Assembly (NCBI RefSeq): GCF_003600645.1
Contig: NZ_CP032482.1
Location: forward strand, 682,001 to 746,000
DNA length: 64,000 bases
Origin: Yersinia rochesterensis
GTDB lineage: Bacteria > Pseudomonadota > Gammaproteobacteria > Enterobacterales > Enterobacteriaceae
Reading direction: 5' to 3'
The stretch's first letter is position 1. The number at the start of each line of letters is the position of its first letter. Of the stretch, positions 9,082 through 16,973 are shown in pieces. The notes below the pieces were generated by a model. That model searched no databases, was not told the origin of the DNA, and worked only from the letters and a program-made list of their open reading frames with translations. The position numbers were made by a program, and so were the translations under genes.

Positions 9082-9581
9082 GATAAAAATATCCTGCCTT
9101 ACTGGGTTGTTATTGATGAATGATATTAATTTAAATAAATAATACAAAATTATATATATTAATTAATTTGTTTTATAAGGGTGTGTTAAATTTTTTTATT
9201 TCTCTTTTTTTATATCTCAAAGATCTCTTTTCAGCAAGCTTTTATAAATGCGCATCGGTATGCATGTTTATCAAACTATGTTTTTTTGATGTTTTTTATC
9301 GGTGAATTTATAAAGACATATTTAATGATTAACGGTTATCAATAACGGATTTTATTTATTCATCTGCATATTTAATATCATCTTTAATTTCTGTAAATCA
9401 TGTTAAAAAGATAAGTAATTATTTTATTTTCTCAATAATAATTTAAACCCCATTCATCAAAATGGAATTAATTCTAACTTTTGTCTTATGCTCTGTTAAC
9501 GCAAAACTTATCCAAAATTGATAGTAATGTTGTGTGGGTTTAATCTGGTGCTGATTTGTCACTGAGGGGGATTTATAGAGG
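9082..9581. other. AT-rich spacer, probable promoter region of the six-gene cluster
   Basis: 500 bp with no convincing gene. It must hold the promoter of the minus-strand cluster unless the cluster is read through from dhaR. I found no clear sigma-70 pair. Possible operator-like symmetry is present: a perfect palindrome GTTATCAATAAC at 9335-9346 and an imperfect one, ATGCGCATCGGTATGCAT, at 9248-9265. No regulator gene lies in the cluster. Confidence 0.4.
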
Positions 9582-11501
9582 TTAAACTGGCAACGATTCA
9601 CCACCCTTGAATTGGTGAATATCCAATCGGTGGAATTTTATTTTTCGCCATAATGTTGTACGGCCTATTCCCAATAAAACGGCCATTTCATTCAGTTGTC
9701 CTTGGCAGACTAATGCGGCGCGAATAATAGCCTGCCTTTCTAATTCTTGTAGTGATAATACTGGCTGAGGTTGCGGCATATCCGGCTCCAACAATAATTT
9801 TTCACCTAGCAGATGTTCTGGCAAGTCATTGAGATTGATACGGTTGTTGCGGCAGGCCATGGCGGCTCGCTCAACCACACTTTTCAGCTCCTGATCATTA
9901 CCAGGCCATGGGTATTGGCACAATTGGCGAATCACATTTTCGTCTGGCTGATATTGGCAGTGAAAATGTTGCCCAAGACTTGCCAGCGTATGCTGAACCA
10001 GCAGTGGAATATCTTGCTGACGTTGGCGCAAAGGGGGGATATGGAGCTCGAAAGATTGCAAGGTATAGAACAGTTGGCGGCGAAAATGCCCTTGTTTCAC
10101 TAGCAAAGGTAGATCAGCGCCAGTGGCCGCAATGATCCGCACATCAACCGGGATCACCCGATTGGAGTTTACCCGCATGACTATGCCGGTTTTGACCATT
10201 TGCAGCAGAGCCGACTGCATTTCTGGTGATAAGTATTCGACTTGCTCCAGATATAAAGTGCCGCCGTTGGCTAATTCAAATTTGCTGGGCTGCCCTGATT
10301 CGCCTTCACTGGCATCACAGCCAAGAAATTCTCGGGCCATAAGATTTTGTGGCAATGCCTGACAATTCAATACGATATATGGGCCAGCGGCTCGATTGCT
10401 GGCATTATGAATTGCCTGCCCCAATTGTTGCTTCCCGACACCTTCTTCCCCATGCAGTAAAATGGGATGTCGGCCTTTGGCAGCCTGTTTGCCATAACGA
10501 ATCAAGCGGCGCATTTCTAGAGACGCGACGGGCATGTCATCAAAGGTATAACTGGCTCGGCCTAATTGGTTATGAATCATTTGCCGAAGTAATTCTTGCG
10601 GATGTAAAAGTGCAATAAAACCACAGCGATCGCCATCGGGAATGGGTTTGAGAGTCAATAAGGCAGAAATAAATTGCTGCTGATTTTCAAAGGTCACTTC
10701 CACATGGCTGAGAGGATTGCGGTGCAAAATAGCTTGGGTCAGCAAGGCGGGGAGGGTGAGTAAATCTGTGACGGGCTTGCCGAGGCTGCTGGTTTCATCG
10801 AGTTGCAAAATAGCGGCCGCACGGCGGTTAAGATACAACAGACACCCCCGTTGATCCCAAGCCATGACACCATCTTCAACCCCATCAAGCAGGGCATTGA
10901 GTTCATTCAGATGACGGTTAGTTTCTGCCAATAAGGTGTCGGCGTGGAGGTAATTGCCAATTTCTCGGGCAATTGCCAGTGTCAGCGGCAAGTCACTGGC
11001 GGCGTTATCAACCAGTAAACTTCCCAGAACAATCACAGCCCGTTGACGGCCACTATTGTCATACACCGGGGTGGCACAAAATTGCCACGGATGCAGCGCC
11101 TGCTTGAAATGTTGCTGGCCGCTGACCTGTATTGGATGTCCTTCAGCTATTGCCAGAGCGGGGGCATTGGTGCCGATTAATCCCTCAGCCCAATAACTAC
11201 CACTATCAATGCCCAATTTTTGTAACTGACTGATGGTCTGTGGATGGCCGCATTGCCACAAGGTGCAGCCACTTTCATCAAGAATTAGCAGAACACAGTG
11301 GCGCGATTCCATGTATTCATAGGCATCTTCCAGTGCGGCTTGGCCTAACACCAGTAAGTCATTTTTTCGCTGACAAATTGACTGAAAAGTTGCTCCCACC
11401 GCACGGTGAGGAATCCGCCATTGCTGGGCTTGCATCAGTTTTTGGCAGCGTTGCCACGACCCTACTAGCGCCGGAGTCGCAAGCGGCTTAGTACTGCTCA
11501 T
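9582..11501 (-). CDS. dhaR: DhaR, transcriptional activator of the dihydroxyacetone kinase operon
   Basis: 639 residues, the same length as E. coli DhaR. A GAF-like sensor domain covers about residues 60-190 and a PAS-like domain about 200-300 (MAWDQRGCLLYLNRRAAAIL). The AAA+ domain has Walker A GEEGVGKQQ, ending near residue 555 in WPGNDQELKSVVERA. A Fis-type helix-turn-helix lies at the C-terminus (AVLLGIGRTTLWRKIKF). The GAFTGA loop that contacts sigma-54 is missing; the corresponding stretch reads ASEGESGQPSKFELANGG. This agrees with E. coli DhaR, known to work at a sigma-70 promoter. There the protein binds DhaK or DhaL and senses dihydroxyacetone supply. In E. coli dhaR is next to and divergent from dhaK. 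Here it lies beyond dhaM on the other strand, separated by the AT-rich cluster. Confidence 0.92.
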   Translation of the reverse strand: MSSTKPLATPALVGSWQRCQKLMQAQQWRIPHRAVGATFQSICQRKNDLLVLGQAALEDAYEYMESRHCVLLILDESGCTLWQCGHPQTISQLQKLGIDSGSYWAEGLIGTNAPALAIAEGHPIQVSGQQHFKQALHPWQFCATPVYDNSGRQRAVIVLGSLLVDNAASDLPLTLAIAREIGNYLHADTLLAETNRHLNELNALLDGVEDGVMAWDQRGCLLYLNRRAAAILQLDETSSLGKPVTDLLTLPALLTQAILHRNPLSHVEVTFENQQQFISALLTLKPIPDGDRCGFIALLHPQELLRQMIHNQLGRASYTFDDMPVASLEMRRLIRYGKQAAKGRHPILLHGEEGVGKQQLGQAIHNASNRAAGPYIVLNCQALPQNLMAREFLGCDASEGESGQPSKFELANGGTLYLEQVEYLSPEMQSALLQMVKTGIVMRVNSNRVIPVDVRIIAATGADLPLLVKQGHFRRQLFYTLQSFELHIPPLRQRQQDIPLLVQHTLASLGQHFHCQYQPDENVIRQLCQYPWPGNDQELKSVVERAAMACRNNRINLNDLPEHLLGEKLLLEPDMPQPQPVLSLQELERQAIIRAALVCQGQLNEMAVLLGIGRTTLWRKIKFHRLDIHQFKGGESLPV

Positions 11502-11776
11502 TGAGGAAAAAACCGGAGAAAATTCTCTTCGATACCATCAGCCGATTTGGCAATGTCATTGATGCTAATACGTTTATTGGTTTTCACAGATTAATGCTTT
11601 CACCGAGTGAATTAGTCACTATTAACTCATTCTAACTGGCCTTGATAGATAGCCGCAATACGCGGAGTCACGTAATACGCAGTTCTCAAGTTATGTGAAA
11701 TGACCCAATAAGCCCTATTTCCCCTCTTGAAAAGAATTTATCGTCACACCGCAGACAATGATTTAGTTTCTCAAAA

Positions 11777-11795
11777 GATATGGATTATCATAGCG
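11777..11795 (+). promoter_or_regulatory. Degenerate Fur box before the siderophore-locus remnant
   Basis: GATATGGATTATCATAGCG matches the 19-bp Fur consensus GATAATGATTATCATTATC at 13 positions and ends 24 bp before the ATG of the broken binding-protein gene. Position and target type agree with iron control; decay of the right half fits a dead promoter. The stretch from 11502 to here shows nothing else I can support. Confidence 0.45.
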
Positions 11796-11819
11796 TTCAA
11801 CTTTACCCAAGAAAATTTC

Positions 11820-12108
11820 ATGCTCGGTCGCATTGTTAGCCGGTTTTTATCATTAGTCGCTGTGTATCTGGCGATCACCGCATCATTTTCTGTTTTAGCT
11901 GCTCCGATCATGGTGACAGATGTTGCCAACCGGCGGTGACATTAGCTCAGACGGCTTGGTCAAACCTGACCTTGGGCGCAGGGGGTGAAAAAACCTGTTT
12001 GATCAGCGCTATTTCACTCGCTCCAATGATAATAACTCAGGTATGTATATCGGTGAGCCACGGACTTTCTTTGTCCAGGGGCTGTTGCTTTCTAATTTAG
12101 CTGCTTAG
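11820..12108 (+). pseudogene. Deletion remnant: 5' end of a siderophore-binding protein gene joined to the 3' end of a TonB-dependent receptor gene
   Basis: From ATG 11820 the frame gives a good signal peptide (LSLVAVYLAITASFSVLAA) and then APIMVTDVANRR, the mature start typical of periplasmic iron-siderophore binding proteins. It stops at 11937-11939. One base shift restores VTLAQTAW. Beyond that, with two more indels at the G-run and A-run near 11980-11995, the sequence reads NLTLGAG, then NLFDQRYFTRSNDNNSGMY and IGEPRTFFVQG, the hallmark end of a TonB-dependent outer-membrane receptor, stopping at 12106-12108. A deletion inside an operon ordered binding protein, permease, ATPase, receptor, such as the Yersinia yiu locus, followed by frame decay, would make this product. 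The operon identity is inference. Confidence 0.7.
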
Positions 12109-12198
12109 GATAAACCCTGTAAGAGAGTCATTTGCCGGGCTTATGTGTCCTCTTCTCGTTCCATTTTGCGCACTTTCCCTTAGTTATCTCTATATAAT

Positions 12199-12217
12199 AT
12201 AAATGATAATCATTACT
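12199..12217. promoter_or_regulatory. Orphan Fur box
   Basis: ATAAATGATAATCATTACT matches the Fur consensus at 14 of 19 positions, with the central GATAATCATTA core intact. It lies 91 bp past the receptor remnant and has no intact gene close on either side. Rightward the only start nearby (12279) gives a 17-residue peptide. Most likely another piece of the lost iron-uptake locus. Confidence 0.6.
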
Positions 12218-12340
12218 TATATTCCCGTATTGATTTTATCAACACGGGGGCTTCATTGGGAGGAGTAATAGGCACTAAGATGGGAATAATAGAGTCAATC
12301 ACAAACTCATTATTTTTTGATTGGAAAAGTTAGAATGATT

Positions 12341-12462
12341 AGCTTAAATAATTCGAGTTGCAGGAAGGCGGCAATAGCTCGAGTCCCCAAAAGTTTACAC
12401 AGTTATTGATTGGTGGGAATGAAGCAGCTAACACACATGTAGTCTGAAGTATGACGGGATAG
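12341..12462 (+). repeat. ERIC element, degenerate copy
   Basis: Starts CTTAAATAATTCGAGTTGCA, keeps GGAAGGCGGCAAT, a mutated core (AGTCCCCAAAAGTTTACA) and ends CTGAAGTATGACGGGATA. It is recognisable by comparison with the cleaner copy at 26060-26186. It covers much of an 83-codon minus-strand reading frame, which is therefore not a gene. The rest of the spacer from 12218 to 12614 holds nothing I can support. Confidence 0.8.
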
Positions 12463-12614
12463 ATGTTATCTATCACCAGATGCGTTAGAAGGCTATTTTT
12501 GTATATGCAATGAAAGAGTTTAATAACAAAATAAAAGAAAAATATAATACCGCAGTATTCAACCCATGCATTTACATGAGAATTAATCATTAAGCGCCAC
12601 TTTCAGTCATTTTG

Positions 12615-13715
12615 TCAGGGTGAAGATTCAAATTTTGATAATTCATCTTTGGCAAACGCAACCTTATTCCGGCCATCTTTTTTAGCCCGGTAAAGTGCCT
12701 CATCTGCGGCTTTGAGTGAAGATGCTAAATCATAGGATTGCAACGGCGAAATCCCTGCACTTAAAGTGACGGTTGTAGACACTTTATGATTGAAAACATG
12801 TGGAATATCAAGCCCTAAAACTCTCTGTCTTACACGTTCAGCTAACTGTGTGGCATATTCTTCACTTACATGTGTCAGCAACACTAAAAACTCTTCGCCA
12901 CCATAGCGCACCACGATATCGCGCGAACGGACAGCATCACGAATAGCGACCGCTACGCGCACCAATGCTTGGTCTCCCATAGTATGGCCATAGTTATCGT
13001 TATAAGCTTTAAAGTGGTCGATATCGAGTAGCAGCACGTAATGATTACCGGGAGACTGTGCGAGTAGTGTCTCAAGCTTATTTTCCAATCCCCGGCGATT
13101 ATACAAACTGGTGAGCGGGTCTATCATGCTTAAATCGCTGAATTTTTCTCTTTCGTTATAAAGGTGTGCCACGAGTTTGCGGGTGAAATCATCACTGCGG
13201 CGCAGCATCAAATGATGTAAAGAAAAGCCAATCAGAGGCAACATGACGGTGAATATGATGCGGAAAATATTTTGAAAATCATCCAGAAAAATAACAGTAA
13301 GTGCAGGCGGGGCGGTATGTAGACAAAAGGCGAGAAAGTTATCGGACAGCGCAATAGTGCTGATAAAGAAAATGGTAAACAGGCTGAGCAATAAGTAGTT
13401 ATTTTCATTAGTGCCCAGATATTCGTATTTAAGAATGATTTGCCAAGCCCAGAGCACACCCAGAGTAATTGAAAATAAATTCAATTTATCGGCATAATTA
13501 TTCGAAATAAAAACCAAATACCCCACTGCACTGAGACTGATAAACGTGATCATAAGGATAGGTAATGTCACTGCCGGTGTTTCAGGGGCGGGTAATATCA
13601 TACTAAAAATAGCTGACGACGCATTAAGAAATAGAAAAAGCAACAAAGAGAGCCGATGCTTACTTTTCAGAAGCTGATCGTAGGAATGGCTATTCATATT
13701 CAATTCACTCTGCAT
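12615..13715 (-). CDS. Membrane-bound diguanylate cyclase (GGDEF domain)
   Basis: 366 residues. The first half holds about five to six hydrophobic helices (for example SLLLFLFLNASSAIFSMIL and IALSDNFLAFCLHTAPPALTVIF), likely a membrane sensor of unknown ligand. A short linker leads to a complete GGDEF domain from about residue 200: DPLTSLYNRRGL, DIDHFKAYNDNYGH and the active-site loop RYGGEEF. An allosteric I-site RSRD sits five residues before GGEEF, so product inhibition by c-di-GMP is likely. It should make c-di-GMP from two GTP at the inner membrane and influence motility or biofilm. No EAL domain is present. An alternative in-frame ATG is at 13697. Monocistronic; no neighbour suggests a specific pathway. 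Confidence 0.88.
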   Translation of the reverse strand: MQSELNMNSHSYDQLLKSKHRLSLLLFLFLNASSAIFSMILPAPETPAVTLPILMITFISLSAVGYLVFISNNYADKLNLFSITLGVLWAWQIILKYEYLGTNENNYLLLSLFTIFFISTIALSDNFLAFCLHTAPPALTVIFLDDFQNIFRIIFTVMLPLIGFSLHHLMLRRSDDFTRKLVAHLYNEREKFSDLSMIDPLTSLYNRRGLENKLETLLAQSPGNHYVLLLDIDHFKAYNDNYGHTMGDQALVRVAVAIRDAVRSRDIVVRYGGEEFLVLLTHVSEEYATQLAERVRQRVLGLDIPHVFNHKVSTTVTLSAGISPLQSYDLASSLKAADEALYRAKKDGRNKVAFAKDELSKFESSP

Positions 13716-14012
13716 AATGCCGCGTTGTCAGTAGACAAATAAACAATATCCTCATGAAGCCCTTTTATTTAAGCATCACGATAAATAGTCATTTTAAGTA
13801 ATTATTTTTGTTTGAAGCGTTTTTACATTGATTTGGGAATTTTCTTAATCAAAATTACCATTTTTGTTTCACCCTGTCATCATGATGTCGATCGACTAAT
13901 CAATTTACTCCTCTAAATCTGATGTATAGATGGTGTCAATGGCATCGGATCAGTCCAATCAGGTGTTTTCTTGCAATAACTTCATGATGCAGATTGTGCC
14001 AGAGTGATATAT

Positions 14013-14031
14013 GCTATTGGTTATCATTATC
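14013..14031 (+). promoter_or_regulatory. Fur box in front of yjjZ
   Basis: GCTATTGGTTATCATTATC matches the Fur consensus at 16 of 19 positions, with a perfect right half. It ends 18 bp before the ATG at 14050 and would overlap any coding sequence started at the in-frame ATG 14011, so it argues for the later start. E. coli yjjZ is a known Fur-repressed gene. The rest of the 13716-14012 spacer shows nothing clear. Confidence 0.75.
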
Positions 14032-14049
14032 ACTTGGGTGGGCGATATT

Positions 14050-14325
14050 ATGACTACAGCCAGATTTGCAGTTTACCGTTCATGGGGGATAAGCGGTTTA
14101 TTGAGTCGTGGGATGTCCAGTGGTTGGGGGATGTTACTGCCTTTTGCTTTGTTACCGGTGCTGGGGTGGGCTGATATCACTGTGGGCCAGTTGCGGGTTT
14201 TGATTATAGTTGCCATGCTGGCGACTGTGAGCATGCTGTATCACGCACGGTTACGGCATTTTCTATTATTGCCATCTTGTCTGGCGCTTTTGGCGGGTAT
14301 AGTCGCAGTATTGATGCACAATTAA
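14050..14325 (+). CDS. yjjZ: YjjZ, DUF1435 small membrane protein, iron-regulated
   Basis: 91 residues from ATG 14050. The conserved parts are SGWGMLLPFALLPVLGWADI, then a second hydrophobic stretch LRVLIIVAMLATVSMLY, the basic HARLRHF and a third helix LLPSCLALLAGIVAVLM. It is therefore a small inner-membrane protein with about three membrane segments. Function is unknown in the family. A strong Fur box immediately upstream, and Fur control in E. coli, point to a part in iron limitation. The longer frame from 14011 would add 13 residues encoded by the Fur box and is rejected. It precedes the tRNA-Leu pair, which is read the other way, as in the corresponding E. coli region. Confidence 0.75.
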   Translation: MTTARFAVYRSWGISGLLSRGMSSGWGMLLPFALLPVLGWADITVGQLRVLIIVAMLATVSMLYHARLRHFLLLPSCLALLAGIVAVLMHN

Positions 14326-14410
14326 TTTTACGTGGCGGTATTAGTACGCATTGAAAAAATATTGCTATAGGGAAGGGGAAGTTAGGTCGTGCTGAAATTA
14401 GAAATCATCG

Positions 14411-14497
14411 TGGTGCGAAGGGAGGGACTTGAACCCTCACGTCCGTAAGAACACTAACACCTGAAGCTAGCGCGTCTACCAATTCCGCCACCATCGC
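14411..14497 (-). tRNA. tRNA-Leu (anticodon CAG), downstream copy
   Basis: 87 bases on the minus strand beginning GCGATGGTGGCGGAATTGG and ending CCCTTCGCACCA with an encoded CCA. The acceptor arm pairs GCGAxGG with the 3' side. The D-loop has GGTAGACGC, the anticodon loop reads TTCAGGT giving CAG, and there is the long variable arm of class II tRNAs. It is identical to the copy at 14684-14770 and probably co-transcribed with it. Confidence 0.97.
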
Positions 14498-14516
14498 CCA
14501 AATGATTTCTTACTGC

Positions 14517-14642
14517 ATATACCCGTTATACTTCAAACTGCATGTTTGTTGGCTACTTTTATTCACTCCAGTCACTGACTTATGTAAGTTCTTGGAGATT
14601 TACTCAGTTACCGCTTTTCTGCAACTCGAACTATTTAGGGTA
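14517..14642 (-). repeat. ERIC element between the two tRNA-Leu genes
   Basis: Runs from TATACCCGTTATACTTCAAA to ACTCGAACTATTTAGGGTAT, the ERIC ends in reverse orientation, with a diverged centre (CACTCCAGTCACTGACTTAT, TAAGTTCTTGGAGATT). Length is near the usual 127 bp. It sits inside the tRNA precursor transcript. Confidence 0.85.
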
Positions 14643-14683
14643 TGTCTTGAAAAGAGTAAAACTTAGGATTTATATCACCAGCT

Positions 14684-14770
14684 TGGTGCGAAGGGAGGGA
14701 CTTGAACCCTCACGTCCGTAAGAACACTAACACCTGAAGCTAGCGCGTCTACCAATTCCGCCACCATCGC
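14684..14770 (-). tRNA. tRNA-Leu (anticodon CAG), promoter-proximal copy
   Basis: Same 87-base sequence as the copy at 14411-14497, including the encoded CCA and the CAG anticodon. It is the first gene after the promoter at 14808-14835. In E. coli the corresponding region carries a cluster of leu tRNA genes reading CUG; here there are two, split by an ERIC. Confidence 0.97.
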
Positions 14771-14807
14771 ATGTGCTGTGCAATATAAATCTGTACTACG
14801 GAGGCGA

Positions 14808-14835
14808 ATTCTAGAGATTTTCGCGTTCAGGTCAA
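14808..14835 (-). promoter_or_regulatory. Promoter of the tRNA-Leu pair
   Basis: On the minus strand TTGACC (-35) and TAGAAT (-10) are 16 bp apart, followed by a GC-rich discriminator TCGCCTCCG. That pattern is typical of stable-RNA promoters under stringent control. Confidence 0.75.
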
Positions 14836-14919
14836 TACTTATTTCCCCTCATTTGGGTGTTTGCTGTAAAAAGCATCATATGTTGAGCAATTGATTTGAT
14901 TACTGAAGTCTTTCTGATT

Positions 14920-15846
14920 TTATGTTTTGTCCCCAAAGTCATCTGATTTGGGCGGATAATGGGCGAATAGTTCGATTAGCCAGTCAATTAGCACCCTAAC
15001 TCTTGGGGCCAAAAAACGGCCCGGAGGGTACATGATAAATAGCGGCATTACCGGCGGAGGTAAGTGGGAAAGCACTTCAATCAATTCGCCTTGTGCTAAT
15101 TGATGCTGAATTCCCGCCGTTGGCGCTTGAATCAACCCCAAACCTGCAACTCCAGCCGCAATATAAGCATCTGCGCCACTGACACTCAAAATACTGGGCA
15201 AAACACGGTTTTCAACCTTCCCTTGATAAACAAACTCCAGCGGGTAATCGCGGTTATTTAACTGTGAGAAATAGCCCACGGCTTGATGACCCGCTAAGTC
15301 ATCCAGTGACATTGGAATACCGTATTTTTCCAAATAAGCCGGGGACGCACAGGTAATTTGTGGTTGCTGACCAATATTACGTGCAGCTAATTGTTCATCG
15401 TGGGGCAACCAGGCGCGCAATACACAATCGACTCCTTCGCGTAGCAGGTCGATGGTGCTGTCATTTGCGCCAAGAATCAGTGTGATATGAGGATAGCGCT
15501 GATAGAAATCACTTAAAGCCGGGATGACCACATTGCGCGCCAGTGAGTGTGGCATATCAATGCGAACTTTCCCCTCCGGTTGCAACCGCTGGTGGCTGAA
15601 CAGCGAGTTTGCCTCTTCAAATGCCGACAATAATTGCAGGCAACGGTGATAATACAGTGTGCCTTCGGCGGTGATATTCACTTGCCGGGTGGTGCGCACC
15701 AGTAAGCGAACTCCTAACCGCTGTTCTAACCGCTTTAGGGTGTGGCTGACCGTGGCTCGCGGCAATTGCAGTTTTTCTGCTGCGCGACTGAAACTGCCCA
15801 ACTCAACAATCCGTACGAAAATCTGCATGGCTTGTATTTGGTCCAT
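14920..15846 (-). CDS. LysR-family transcriptional regulator
   Basis: 308 residues. The N-terminal winged helix-turn-helix is clear (IFVRIVELGSFSRAAEKLQL, then PRATVSHTLKRLEQRLGVRL and RTTRQVNITAEG). The rest is the two-lobed effector-binding domain starting near residue 90 (GKVRIDMPHSLARNVVIPAL). It belongs to the CrgA-like branch that often controls a neighbouring redox gene. The gene is transcribed away from the aldo/keto reductase gene at 15963, and the 116-bp gap between them is the likely site of regulation. Effector unknown. Confidence 0.88.
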   Translation of the reverse strand: MDQIQAMQIFVRIVELGSFSRAAEKLQLPRATVSHTLKRLEQRLGVRLLVRTTRQVNITAEGTLYYHRCLQLLSAFEEANSLFSHQRLQPEGKVRIDMPHSLARNVVIPALSDFYQRYPHITLILGANDSTIDLLREGVDCVLRAWLPHDEQLAARNIGQQPQITCASPAYLEKYGIPMSLDDLAGHQAVGYFSQLNNRDYPLEFVYQGKVENRVLPSILSVSGADAYIAAGVAGLGLIQAPTAGIQHQLAQGELIEVLSHLPPPVMPLFIMYPPGRFLAPRVRVLIDWLIELFAHYPPKSDDFGDKT

Positions 15847-15962
15847 AACTGCGCTCGCCTATTGTTGGTGTTTTTTGAACAGTGATGAGTGATCTGCATT
15901 ATTTATCTTTCCTCATGAAACAACCACACTTTCTTCCGACACCACTAATGGGGAGTATCGCA

Positions 15963-16955
15963 ATGCAACAACGTCAATTAGGTTCAAATGGCCCGCTGGT
16001 TTCTGCTTTGGGCCTTGGCTGCATGGGAATGAGTGATTTTTACTCGACTAATCAGGATGTTAATGAGTCCATTGCTACTTTGCACCGGTCACTGGAGTTG
16101 GGCGTCACTCTGCTGGACACCGCTGACATGTATGGCCCCTTTACTAATGAAGAGCTGGTGGGTCGGGCGATTAAGGGCAAGCGAGATCAGGTCTTTTTAG
16201 CCACCAAGTTTGGCATTGTGCGCGACCCAACAGATCCAAGGGTTCGCGGTGTTAGCAGCCGCCCGGATTACATTCGCCAATCTGTTGAGGGTAGTCTCAA
16301 GCGCTTAGATGTTGATGTTATTGACCTTTATTATCAGCATCGGGGCGACCCGACGGTTCCCGTCGAGGATGTCGTTGGGACTTTGGCTGATTTGGTCACC
16401 GCGGGTAAGATTCGCTACATTGGCTTGAGTGAAGTCTCGGCAGCAACATTAGAAAAAGCCCATCAGGTACACCCGATTACTGCGGTGCAGAGTGAATACT
16501 CACTGTGGACACGAGATGTGGAAACTTCCGTCTTGGCGACCTGCGAAAAATTAGGGGTAGGATTTGTTGCCTATAGCCCATTAGGCCGTGGTTTTCTGAC
16601 CGGTGCAATACGCAGCCCGAATGATTTAGCCGCTGATGATTTTCGCCGTAATAATCCACGTTTTCAAGGTGATAACTTTGCTCTGAATCTGGCATTGGCC
16701 GATACAGTAACAAAAATGGCGCAAGACAAGGGGGTTAAGCCGTCACAATTAGCATTAGCTTGGGTGTTGGCGCAGGGGAAATACATCGTGCCAATCCCTG
16801 GAACCAAGCGGCGCACTTATCTGGAGGAGAATTTGGGGTCATTGGATGTGGTGCTCAGTGAGCAAGAGTTGGCGGCTTTAGATGCAGTCTTCCCATTCCA
16901 AGCCGCAGCAGGGGAACGCTACGGCGCGGAAGGGATGGTTTATCTTAACGCTTAA
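15963..16955 (+). CDS. Aldo/keto reductase (YakC/YajO-like)
   Basis: 330 residues, a complete AKR barrel. The catalytic tetrad is visible: D and Y in [10 protein letters not shown] in FLATKFG and H in DLYYQHRGD. The NADPH-binding end is [16 protein letters not shown]. Likely an NADPH-dependent reductase of small aldehydes or ketones in the cytoplasm. The frame extends upstream to 15882, but ATG 15963 is preferred: GGGGAG lies nine bases upstream and the family starts right at [20 protein letters not shown]. Divergent from a LysR gene that probably controls it. Natural substrate not predictable. Confidence 0.9.
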   Translation: MQQRQLGSNGPLVSALGLGCMGMSDFYSTNQDVNESIATLHRSLELGVTLLDTADMYGPFTNEELVGRAIKGKRDQVFLATKFGIVRDPTDPRVRGVSSRPDYIRQSVEGSLKRLDVDVIDLYYQHRGDPTVPVEDVVGTLADLVTAGKIRYIGLSEVSAATLEKAHQVHPITAVQSEYSLWTRDVETSVLATCEKLGVGFVAYSPLGRGFLTGAIRSPNDLAADDFRRNNPRFQGDNFALNLALADTVTKMAQDKGVKPSQLALAWVLAQGKYIVPIPGTKRRTYLEENLGSLDVVLSEQELAALDAVFPFQAAAGERYGAEGMVYLNA

Positions 16956-16973
16956 CATTACTGATTGATAATA

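Noticed and set aside
9241..9270. Operator-like imperfect palindrome before the accessory cluster
   Set aside because: Only 12 of 18 positions are symmetric in a very AT-rich stretch, so chance is a fair explanation; mentioned in the spacer entry, not called as a site.
11727..11819. Upstream extension of the binding-protein remnant from 11727
   Set aside because: It passes through the Fur-box-like site and places 31 non-conserved residues before a normal signal peptide; ATG 11820 is the natural start.
12279..12332. 17-codon peptide downstream of the orphan Fur box
   Set aside because: Short, with a poor ribosome binding site and no recognisable sequence; more likely part of the decayed iron locus.
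12339..12590. 83-codon reading frame on the minus strand
   Set aside because: It runs through a degenerate ERIC element, has no ribosome binding site and encodes no recognisable family.
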